A DNA stretch of 64,000 nt from Amblyornis subalaris (taxonomy: Eukaryota > Chordata > Aves > Passeriformes > Ptilonorhynchidae): the NCBI GenBank assembly GCA_018881555.1, contig JACAXG010000026.1:6133459-6197458 (forward strand), in the 5' to 3' direction. Positions within the stretch are counted from its first letter, which is position 1; each line of letters begins with the position of its first letter. The notes under the pieces are model-generated. The model had not been told where the DNA came from, ran no database searches, and saw only the letters and a program-made list of their open reading frames with translations. Positions 49,993-61,012 of this stretch are shown here, in pieces. Position numbers and translations under genes: made by a program.

Positions 49993-51170
49993 AATCATCA
50001 GGCACAGTCAACATGGGTTGTCAAAGGGAAAGCCTTATTTTAACTAATTTCATATCCTCCTGTGATAAGATCACCTGCCTGGTGGATGAAGGGAAGGGGG
50101 TCAATGGAATTTTTCCAGATTTTAGTTAGGCTTTTGATACTTTCCCTCACAGCATCCTTCTGGACAAGTTGTCCACCTGTGGGATGAGGGGGCTCACCGT
50201 GCTGGGTGAGGAACTGGCCGAACAGCAGGGCTCAAAGGGTGGCAGTGAATTGGGATACACCTGGCTGGACACTGGTAACCAGTGCTGTTCCTCAGGGCTG
50301 AATTTTAGGGCCAGTTCTGCTCAATGTATTTATCAATGATCTCAGTGCAGAAGTTGAATGCACCATTAGCAGGTTTCCTGTTGATACCGAGCTAGGATGT
50401 TGGCTCTCCTGAGGGACAAGATGCATTGCAGAGGAATTTTGATAGATCGGATCATTGGGCTGTGATTAATGGGATGAAATTAAACAAGTCAAAATGCTGG
50501 ATTTTGCACTTAGGATCAAGTAACGACAGACACAGTGTAAACTGGGAAAAGAGTGGCTGGAGGGCCCTGCAGAAAGGGATCTGGGGGTGCTGGTTGGCAG
50601 CAGGCTTAGCCTGAGTCAGCAGAGCATGCNCAGGCCAACCCATCCTGGGGGACATCAAAGCAGCCGGTCAAAAGATGGGATTATCCCACTGTATTCGGTG
50701 TTGGTGCAGCCTCACCTAAAGTGCTGAACTCTGGGACCCACAATTCAATAGGAATGTTAAGGTCCTTTCCTGCCATATGAGGAAAGGCTGAGAGAACTGG
50801 GTTTGTTCAGCCTTGAGGAAAGAAGGCTTAGGGGAGACCTTAAAATTCTTTTGTTGAATGCATAACAGGTGGCTATGAAGAAGATGGAGACTCCTTTTTT
50901 ACAAGGAGTCTCATGGAAAAAATGAGGGGCAGCAGGTACAAGTTACTCCTGCAGAGATTCTGATTGGAAAAATGAGGGAATTTTTTCACGATGAGAACAA
51001 TCAGCCATTGAAATAATCTTTCCAGGATGAATTCTCCAACACAAGAGAATTTTAGCATTTGGCTGGACAGGGGGCTGGGCCATCTTGTTTAGACAGTGCT
51101 CTTGCCAAGAAAGGTTGGACCAGATGATCCCTGAGGTGCTTTCCAATCTGGGATGTCATGATTCTGTGAA
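49993..51170 (+). mobile_element. Decayed CR1 LINE with RT fragment and 3' UTR
   Basis: A sense copy begins in ORF2 at GCACAGTCAACATGGGTTGT (the RT region preceding FTKGKS-like residues) and extends through AAAATGCTGGATTTTGCACT, ATATGAGGAAAGGCTGAGAG and GGTTGGACCAGATGATCCCT to GTCATGATTCTGTGAA at the 3' end. The RT frame is broken. The catalytic box that should read F-A-D-D reads F-P-V-D at 50374-50385, so the enzyme would be inactive even with the frame intact. This is the longest CR1 copy in the second cluster. Confidence 0.9.
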
Positions 51171-51602
51171 TGCATCCAGAGGAGGACAACAAAGCTGGTG
51201 AAAGGGCTGTAAGGAATGTCCCATAAAGAGCAGCTAAGGACTTTGGGCTTGTGCAGTTTGGAGAAAAGGGGACAACTTCATTGCTTTCTGGGTAGAGTGG
51301 AGAGGGAAGTGCTCAGCCCTTCTCCCAACGATCCAGAGATAGGACATGTAGGAATAGTTCAAAGATGCACCTGAGGAGTTTTAGACTGGACATTAGGAAA
51401 CATTTATTTACCAAGAAGGTGGCCAGACCCTGGAACAGGTTTTCTGGAGACGTCTATGCCCCAAGAATGTCAGTGTTTCAGAGGCATTTGTACAATGCCC
51501 TTAAGAAGATGCTTGAACTTTTGGTAAACCTTGAATTGGTCAAGAATTTGGACTAGATGATGGTTGTAGGACCCCTCCAACTGAAACGGTCTAGACATGA
51601 GT
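51171..51602 (+). mobile_element. CR1 LINE 3' end abutting the preceding copy
   Basis: Starts at CATCCAGAGGAGGACAACAA immediately after the tail of the preceding CR1, and runs through GGACATTAGGAAACATTTAT, GGTGGCCAGACCCTGGAACA and GACTAGATGATGGTTGTAGG to a degraded terminus. Both copies are in the same orientation, head to tail, with no recognisable spacer. Confidence 0.85.
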
Positions 51603-52219
51603 CTAAACCTTTCCTACTTGTATTCAGAAACAGTGCTTATCAATAACCAAAACAAGTGTGCAATGTAGAATAATGTGAAAAAATATCGTAAGAATCATTT
51701 GATAGTGGTGAGAAATTGAGGGAAAATATTTTGCATAGCATTTTACATGTGAAAGCATGTCAGTATTGCAAGAAAAGTGGAAGAGGTGCATTTCTTTATG
51801 CATCACGTACCGTTATTTACTACTAATACAGAAAAATGAGGATCTCATAGTCAGTCCATTGTCCAAANAGGTATGTGATTTTTCCTTCCTAGTCTAATGG
51901 ACCTTTAGTAGCCCTCTCACTGTCTAGGCTTAATATATATTGCCAGTCTTCAGGGTTGTCAGAAGTTAGATCTTGATTGTTCTGCACAGGTCCTTGGCAA
52001 TTTATTTTGGTTTCCACACATTTCAAAAGGTCAGTATTGCTGGAACACTCTTGCCTGGCTGTGTGTCTTCTTCCCCTGTTGGTGGAGATAATGATCCAGA
52101 GTTTGTGAGGTAGCTTTGCTGTTATAGGAACACCTGACATACAAGTGGAGGATGACAGAACCACACTTCTCCAAGGTGGCAAAAAGAAGGCTTAGTAGTG
52201 GTTAATAGCAGTCACTGAG
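51603..52219. other. Unique AT-rich sequence
   Basis: No gene or repeat is recognised. Confidence 0.5.
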
Positions 52220-52541
52220 TTCTTTAAAGGCAGTTACAAGGATGAAAAAGCCACACTCTTTTTGGTAGTGGCAGAATACAGAGCAAGAAGCAAAAAAAAA
52301 AATAACCAAATTCTGGCTTGGAAGGTTCAATATGGGCATTAGGAAAATCCTCCTCACTGAAAGGGTGGTGCTGCCATGGAACAGGTTACACTGGGACCCT
52401 GTGAAATCTCCATCCTCAGAGCCAGACAAAGCCATGGATGACCTGATCTAGTGCTGGCAATTATCCTGTTTGGAGCAGGGGTTGGGACTAAACGACCTCC
52501 AGAGGTCCCTTCCAACCAACACTATGATTCTATCATTCTAA
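52220..52541 (+). mobile_element. CR1 LINE 3' end
   Basis: Landmarks are GTAGTGGCAGAATACAGAGC near 52265, AAGGTTCAATATGGGCATTA near 52322, GGTGGTGCTGCCATGGAACA near 52363, GACCTGATCTAGTGCTGGCA near 52440, and CCAGAGGTCCCTTCCAACCA. The end is ACTATGATTCTATCATTCTA. An A-run lies internally at 52291-52301, where other CR1 copies have mixed sequence. Confidence 0.9.
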
Positions 52542-55500
52542 TATCTTTTGGGTTTGGTTTGAGGTTTTCTGTTTGTTTTTCATTTCTCTGGGCCCCTTTG
52601 TCTGACTTTGGGCCCTAAGGAGTCCTCTTCCACACTCTCCTTTTAAAACGCTATGGCTTCACATTTCTGCAGTACTTTTAACCCTCTGGAAAACTGACNG
52701 CGAAATGAAACAAAAAGTTTCTCTGCTCATGGACTCATCCTGTAAGGATTACATGTCTGTAAGNATTTCTCACAAATATCAACTGGACACAAATACAAAC
52801 CAGAAGGCCTAAATGGCAAGCCTGAGTAGACACTGTCTTCATTTGTGCAGCGGTTTACATGTTCTGTATAAACAACCAGAAATCTCAAGCAATGTTTTGG
52901 ATTTTTATCCTGGAAGAGGGACAGAAAAAGAGAGAAAGAGTAATAATGCAAACCATACTCTCAAATGTCTTCCAAAGCCATTAAATTTAACACTGGGGTA
53001 CAATAAAGAAATAGTCAGACGATTTACACATATAAGGACCCATATTTATAAGAGATCTGAATCAGATTCTGGATTGGGCATGGGGATTTGACTTTCTAGG
53101 GGAACAAGAAACAGGAATTTTGGTGGAATCCTTCAGTTGTCCCTTTTTTACATATACAGGTCATGATATATTGCAGTTATAAAAGAAACTATAGCACTTG
53201 TACTCTATTTTGCTTGTGTCAATGCTGTAATGTCAAGGCTTCCTCAAACACATCCATATGTGCTATTGAAGTTTTACAGGATGTGTATTACTGTTTTTCT
53301 CTTGAAATATTCCTAGGAGGAAATTTAACACTGAATAACACTGCTGTTCCCATTTAGTATGAAGAAAGAGGTTTTTCTTGAAAAGAAACTTCCTTTTAAA
53401 AATAGATCCCTAATTGTCTGAGATGGCCCTAATAGAACTCATTTTTAATTACCCTTCATCCTTCTCCTCTTTGAAGACAGCACTACTATTACCCAGCCCA
53501 AATCCATGAAAAGGTGAATGACCGAAGAGATTCTCTTCAGGAAACCAAAAGCCTCTGTGGTCTTGCTTGATGTTCCTCCTTAGCCAACCATATCTTGTTT
53601 AACTGAGGCTCTGTTGAAACTGCTTTGTTCTCTTCTGGTATGAACTGTCTTTCCCTTGGTTTTGCATCCTTTTAAAATGAATAATATGTTCAGGTATCTT
53701 TTTCATGCACTCATCATTCTTTTTTCTCTGGAAATGGTTCAGCTTTTGCATCTTTCTCCATCCAATGAGCAGCCTTTTGGAACCGCTTAGTCCAATGTAG
53801 GTCAGCCAGGCTTCAGCTTCTCTCATGTTTTTCAGACTGGATGTTACTGTCAAATTTCTACAGACTAGAAGATTTAAAAACAGGCTCCCTATGCCTTCAG
53901 GCTTCAATTCCATAAAGGTGATGTCTTTTCCCCCACTCCTAAAAACACCAAGGTGTTGTAATGGAATTTGGCATCATGCAGGATCAGACATCTATATGAA
54001 TAGTCAAATCCTTTAAAAATACCATTAACACTCAGATTCAANATGAGGTTTTCTATAAATAGAGGAAAGGATGCATATATTCAATACATTCATTTTAGTT
54101 TCCCATCCCAAAGTCTCTTTGCCATTCAGCACATGATGCAACACAAAACAGGCTTGAATCAGAGTCATATTTTAAGGCTCTGATTTTCTCCATAGCCTCA
54201 GATGAGCAGTTGTATTCACCTAAGCCATTTTTGTGATTTATAACTTCTCACCACTCAGACCTTTCCTCCTGTAAAAGCTCGGAAAATCTACAGTGACTTT
54301 AGCATTAGGGATAGACACGACTCCTTTCTTGTTCTAGGCATGAGCTCATCACTGCTGGACATTAATAACTTTCTTTTTTCTATTTATATATCTGTTTTTT
54401 CTCTGTTGTGTCATAACAATGACATTTCCAATTATTCTCACATCTAAGTTTTGATACTGTAGCAAATTCTCTTAAAAAAAAGACACTAGACCCAGGAAAA
54501 TCTGGTCTGTGACTACTTAGCCTGCTGAGATTATTACTGATGTGAGGACTGATCTCAAATTCCCTTGGCTTTTCATACGCTACTGAGCATAACTGTAGGA
54601 ATGCACATTGGTCTGCAAAATAAGAACTTGGATAATGCAAAAGAATAAAAATTTGGGTAATGTAAAAAATGTTCTCTGATTGGGATCTGGCCTGGAAACA
54701 GAAAACCAAATTTGCATGTTAACATGAAGAACATATACCTATATCTCTAGAAATCAATTTTCCAGCTGATTTTCTTTGTTATTGGAGGTGGGAGGATTTT
54801 AAAGACCAGGGAAGGAAAGTGGAAGGCGAAAAGCAATTATAGTTCATTGGCAAAATTAACCCTCTGTCTGAAAACAGGCAAATATGTTTGGGGGTTTTTT
54901 TCTGATACACTCTCACCCAGAAATGGATAGAAGAGAACAATTTTCTTAACATATAATGAAAAAAGGGACGTCTGATAATAGTCAACAGTGACTGAGACAC
55001 AATAAAATACATTCAGTATACGGAAAAATGTTATTTGCGTTATCTATCACACACAAAAATATANTCAAAAAACCACACACACCAAAATCTAACATTGACC
55101 TTATGGTTACACATGGATCTGTATCAAAATCATTGGTTTGAATGCTCCATCTTTGGGAAAGTTCAGTGTGGATTTAAAGTTTGTGGTTTCCTGCTGTCTC
55201 CATTAAGAGATTCAGCCAAAGTTTTGGTTCCAGGCACTCTTGAACACTGTCTTTAAAAAGTATTTTAGGCATTTATTATATGGCATAAAGAAACAAACAA
55301 TAAAAAAGCCATATTTTAGATTTCATTTAATTTTTAACTCTCCTGGCTGTTCTGAAAGACTCCAAGCAGATATAGGTAGACTTACTGGAGCCTCTTTTAC
55401 AAGCACAGAAGTGGTATTTTGGTGCTCATATTTTTTTGATAATTGAGAATCCTTTTAGTGCCAATCTGTGCAAAGAGGACAGAAAATTGGGTCAAATATT

Positions 55501-58500
55501 TATTNTTTGAGGTGTCTGAATTTTAGACACCAGGTTAATGGCCAGACTTCAAATTGCCCCTCTCATTAATTTCAGCACCTTTTACCCCTTTTTAAAAATA
55601 TTTCTATTCCTACCCTTTCTCCATCCACCTCATTGCTCCCAAGAAATTCAGTAAGATTCTCTGACTGCTTTTGCAAAGGATGAACACAACTTTCTCAGAG
55701 TACAATAAATGCTGGTAGAGATTTTGCTGTCCCAGCTATGAGGAACTCAGGGCAAGCTGGGTTAGAGTTGCTTTACCAAAGAAAAAGGAGTGAAGGAAAA
55801 GTAAGTGATGCAGCAGTATGCTGAGGAGAGCCCTGGATTTTCTGCCCATTTAGCACTTTTTGAGGTGAGAGGGTTTGTGAAATCACTACTGCTCATAGGA
55901 GGGACTACTGTCATCCCACATCATGGCTGCTGCTGTTTCAGCTCAGCAGCATGTCTGTGGCAATAAAGGGTGGCCATTCTGCCACTCCTGGAAGCCTGTT
56001 ACCCTAAAAATTGCTCTGCTTCACTGTGCCTAAAGCCTGACCTTGCTGGTGTGCCAAGAGCCTGTTTGTTAGTACTGGATTTGCTGAAAGATTGATCTAA
56101 AGGCACAGGGAAATGTGTGCTCACCCAACCAGTGGAGTTCCCAACAGGGACATTTCTTCACTTGTCTGGGCGAAGCTGGGCAAGTCTGGCAACTTGATGG
56201 TTTCCATCCTCAGCAGCTTTGCTTTTTTGGTAGCAAAAGCCTTTTTAACAAACTATTGTGCTCCTACATTGAAAGGCAGTGGCCCAACCTCATGGCTCTT
56301 TGGAGCTGTAGCAGACAAATGTTGTGCATGATGTCCTGCAAGACCACTGTTGTGCTGAAACACTGAATATATTGCTGCATAAAAATCTATGCAAATTATG
56401 AACCCAGCAGTGACTATTTCCCCTCTAAAATTACTTCAAGTGTCCATAATTTCTTGTCTTTAAGCTCTTTTCATATTTATTGTAACATTATAATTTCATC
56501 TAATAACTGTGCAACCCTTTGTCAAAACCTCATTCTTCTGCTCGTCCTCTGGATTCAGATGCCCCTGTTTGACTCACTGTCCATCCCTCACATGCATCTT
56601 TCACAGTTTTTATAGGCTTTCATTTGAAAACAGGGATGCTTAAAAGACAGATCTAAGATCCAAGTTCTCTTGTTGTCTCTTAGTCTGCAATAGATCTGTC
56701 ATTTCCAAAGCCTCTTGAAGAGCAGCTAGAGTGTGCCACTTCAGTTTCCAGCTTTGAGGCTAGAAAGCTGGGAGTTCTTGCTGAACAGATCTCAGTAAAA
56801 GCACCAGCAGACCTCAGTTTAAAAAAAAATTAAATTATTGACAAGCTGTGTTGTAGAGTCATCAGAATGAAATGCAAATGCACAAGTGTCTGAATCTGCT
56901 TGTTTTGGCATCTCAACCTACAAATCAAGTTGTCATATGAAAGTGATCTTTTTGGATCTCCCATCTTCCAGATGGCATCTTTCCCATGTGCTCCTGACAT
57001 GAACTAGCTCCATCATACCTGCGCAGTACTCTGAATGTAGTTCCCCAAACTGGTAAAATTAATTGGAGGCTTATTTCCCGCTAAAGTAATGTCCCAGCTG
57101 TTTCTAAGACTATATCCTAGGGGTTGTTGATTTGCCATTTAGTGAGGAAGGTCTTTTTTCAGTTGTTCCCAGACATCTATGCTGCTTAGAGATTTTTAGC
57201 CTGCCAGGGTTGATATGATCTGAGGAGCTTCTGAACACAAGCTCCAGAATGCAGCACCCCACCACCATGGGCAGTGACTGATGAATTGGAAGGACACTTG
57301 GACCATGCCGCCTTTGCCCTAAGCTGAGCTCTTGTGCTGCAATATAGTAGAGGAAGGGAAAAGCCTAAATTAGCAGAACCCTTCCTAAGCTTCTTGAGGG
57401 ACTCTTGAGGCCAGCTAAGCCTGGTTTGTAACTTCTGCTTCACTTAATGGAAGAGAATGGTCCAGCTGTCATCCTTTGCATTTGGTTTTTCTGAGTTTAG
57501 GGAAACACAGTCTGAAGGGCACTTGTTTCATAAAATGCAAGATGCCTACATGTGAGCTGGTCCCCCAGGCTCCCTTTGCTACTCAAGAGAGAGCAAGAGA
57601 CTTCCTCTCATCCTAGGCAAATACCTAGGGAGGGTTAGTGGAAGTGTGCTGATTTCTTCCCATTCAGTACATAGGGGACTTCAGATATCTACACCTGACA
57701 CTAGGTGAGGTGAATCCTTCCTGCATGTCTCCGTAATGCTTTGAGACAGTACAGGGTTATTCTTTGAGACAACCTTCATCTTANTAGTTACATTACTATA
57801 AGGTTCAATTACTTCCAGCTACATTACCAAACCTTTCCTGTCCTCTTTTTTATATTTCATGTTGAAGCCACTTTTAAAGATCTGACAGTCTCTCAGGGAA
57901 ACACATATCTTGTTGATGATGGACTGATAAATGTGTATTCCATATTAGCATCACTAGGAGCTCATAAGCTTTGTGCTGAGAAGGAAAGCTACCACAGCAT
58001 TCACCTCATGGCCATTTAAAGTGATTACCTGTAGGCTGAAAATTATTGTGTCATTATGCTCTTCAACTAGAATGAACTGTTCTTAAAATCATAGGTAATC
58101 TGTTTTCAAGGATCTGCAAATAACAAGAAGCTGACAAAGTGAAATTCCCTNCCCTCTTCCCCAGACTCACCTTTGTTAAACCTTTGGATCTCTGTTACTT
58201 TCCTGATTATGTGGCTTATTTAAAAATGCCCTACTGTGTTATCTGTTTTTTTCAGATATCAGAAGGTGTGCTTGGTGTTTAAATAGGTCTGAATAATGGA
58301 GAAATCAGTCTGATGTAAAAGCAGAAGGAGCTTACATTTACGGTGGTAGCAATAATGATGGTACAACATCACACAATGGCTCCTGGAAGCAGACAAATGT
58401 CAAAACAGCATGAAAAACTCCTCTTGCACACTGGAAAAGACTGCCTAGAATTCTCCCAGAATAACATACACAATCATTTTGATGAATTCAAAGCTAATAT

Positions 58501-60201
58501 CCATGTCAGTCCCTCACAAAGACAGCTAGTTTCAGACAGGAACTAATTGCACTGTCTTGTTTAAAAATAGAGGAATCATCCTTTGTTTTAGGAGATTTTC
58601 TGTCTGGCGTTTTGCTGTTCTTGCCTGAAAACACGCTGTGTGTAAAATGGTTGCACGAAAGGGTTAGCAATCCGAGACACAGTGGTGGACATTGTTGGGG
58701 ATAGAACAGCACTTTTAGTTGCCCAAGAGAAGGGTGTGGGTGATGATCTTTGGAGAGCTAGCACACCTCAGTGGAAACTGCATGTACTGCAATGAACAGC
58801 GTTTTTTAATAAAGTTAATCTGTGTTGCCTCAACACAGTCACGCACTTTACCTGGTTACCAAGGTTTTGATGTATTTGTTCTGCTTTGGTTTTGTTGCTG
58901 TTGTTCTTTTTAAGCTTTCATGGTTCTCCATTTTCATGATAAATGGAATTTGTAAACAGATTTCTTTTTAACTCACTGGGAAGAGTCTCTTTAGGAGGAT
59001 AATATCTAAGGCAATAGCACTGGGCTTTCTGCACAGCCTGCACTTTCCTCAGTAATCTTTCAAAAGCAATCACTGACCTTGGAATACCGATGGTAGTTAT
59101 GGATTTAATTTTTCAGAGCTGTCCACTTCCTAGCACTCCAGATGAATTCAGAGGGAAATGTGGATGGATATCCCTTCTGTGACTCAGGCCTTGAGTTTAC
59201 TGGAAATAGAAGTGAGCCCTCACAGTCTGCTTATGCTGCTACTATGGATCCTGTGCCTTGCAAGGCTGCCACCTCCATATTCTCCACTGCTGGTTCAAGC
59301 AAAGATTTTTTTAATGAAATGAAGTGGAAAGGCACACACCAAATAACCATGTGAACTAGGAGAAAATCCCGTTCCTGACCAAAAACACTGTTGCTAGAAA
59401 ACTGCATGAAGTAGAATACTGGGTTTGTGTGTTATCGCCTTCCACTGCACATCTGCACTATAGTGAGGATAGATGCTGTCAAAATTATAATGATTGTGAT
59501 ATGATGGAGACAATAATAATGGTCTTCAGTATAAATGGAGAGTCATTTCTTCCTTCCAGTTTTCATAAGTAGGACAAAGAGCCCGCATGTGAAAAGAGAA
59601 TTTCTTTTTCTTATAGATTAATGCATGCAATAATTATATGAGTAGGAGCTTTGCTAGCAAATATTTATCCTTTATTTTTTCATCTGACCACATTCCTCTG
59701 CCGTGTGTCTGGTTTTCAGTTCAATTTCAGCCATGATTAAGAATTCCGTGCAATTATCTTCTCACAGTAATATGTTCTATGAAGTCCTGAATGACTGTGG
59801 GTTAAGTTCACTTCCCAGTGAAATCCCACACAAGCCTCCAGCCTACCTTTCCCAATAATCTTAACATATGGCTTATCCCAGTGTATACAGAAAATTACTT
59901 TGACTAGTAGATGACTTTTTTAATTGTCTCAGTTTTAAAACTCTNATCGGCCAGTTAAGGTATAGAAATCAATTGTGACGGTATTTGAGAGAATCTTGTA
60001 CTGCTCCTCCTGGAAGGAAACATGAGGCTGTGTGGCAGTGACGTTGGAGCACACATCTCAAGGAGGAACAGAAAAGCATGGTTTCCTAAGGTACCCAAGT
60101 ACTTTTGAAACTTCAAGTTCTAACTAGTCAACAGGGCACAATCACTGGCATGGGTGTTTTTATCGCTGCTTTTTTAATCTATTGTAAAGAAACTGATTCA
60201 T
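52542..60201. other. CR1-free sequence, no gene recognised
   Basis: About 7.7 kb with no recognised repeat family or gene. Open stretches of 92-109 codons (52813-53091 plus, 53599-53913 minus, 54380-54709 minus) show no similarity I know. A moderately GC-rich segment spans 55720-56350. Confidence 0.5.
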
Positions 60202-60217
60202 TACATAAGCCCTTTAC

Positions 60218-60535
60218 CTGACACACACACAAACACACCCCACAAGGACAATGAAACCAGGAACAGTAGGGAATCCAGTGAGACGAGACTTGCAACAATG
60301 CAGAGAGATGTGGAAATACTGATCATCTGCAGCACAATATGCAGGAACATCAGGTTGAATGTCTTTGCTTCCTCTAAAGTTTCAAAATCTTTTATTGGAA
60401 AACAGAACCAGCATCTTTCTCCATTGTTTTCAATAGCAAAAATCCATGATATTCTTCCTTCCAATTTAATCACCTTTATGCCAATTTCAGTTTTGAAATC
60501 ATTAACACATTCCAGCAGATGAGGTACACTGGGTC
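60218..60535 (-). other. Exon-like minus-strand open block, product unknown
   Basis: Bounded on the minus strand by an acceptor-like CCATTTTTAG (AG at 60537-60536) and a strong donor-like CAG|GTAAAG (60220-60212), this block is 318 bp and fully open. With those borders both introns would be phase 1. The first part reads PSVPHLLECVNDFK, then a charged segment, then a long hydrophobic stretch (roughly the last 45 residues) that could form membrane segments but partly reflects a GT-rich tract. I do not recognise the protein. The polypyrimidine tract is weak. It could be a real exon, a pseudogene part or chance. Confidence 0.25.
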
Positions 60536-60641
60536 CTAAAAATGGTCACAATAAGGACAATGTCTGCAGTTTCTTGTGCTTCTACAAATGAGGCCTCAAA
60601 ATGCAGATACCCTTATCAGATACCTCTTCCTTCTTATTTTT

Positions 60642-61012
60642 TTAGATGTCCACAAATGCCCTCTTACAAAATACAGAAGAATGTGAAAGGTGTGAATTTG
60701 CTACATATAGTGTGCAGATTTCATTACTGATTCCCAAAACTCGGAATAAAACATGGTCAATTTCTTCCTTACACCCAGTTGTTCTCTCTGGCACAATGAC
60801 TACTTGACTGTTTCTTGTAGTAATAATTATTGACAAAGGGACAAAGCACGGAGCAGTCAGATTTTGCCCCACTGTTAGTTCCCATAATTTGGAACTCTGA
60901 TGTCTTTGAAATAGTAAAAGATATCCATAATAGATGTGATTTCTAAGATCTTCTGTAGGAGTTCTTTTCAAAAGCTGTATTGTTTCCATGGATGCTGCCG
61001 TATAATCTAATT
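60642..61012 (-). other. Minus-strand open stretch upstream of the exon-like block
   Basis: The same minus-strand frame as the 60218-60535 block is open from just below a TAA near 61013 to a TAA at 60642, about 123 codons, with an ATG at 60989 (METIQLLKRTPTEDLRNH). Between the two blocks the frame carries only three stops (60642, about 60579, about 60546), so about 270 codons are nearly open. That would suit an old pseudogene or exons separated by a very short interval. No homolog comes to mind, and no intron of normal length could lie between the blocks. Confidence 0.25.

Noticed and set aside
53599..53913. 104-codon minus-strand Lys/Arg-rich open stretch
   Set aside because: No similarity is recognised, and the charged composition follows from A-rich sequence on that strand.
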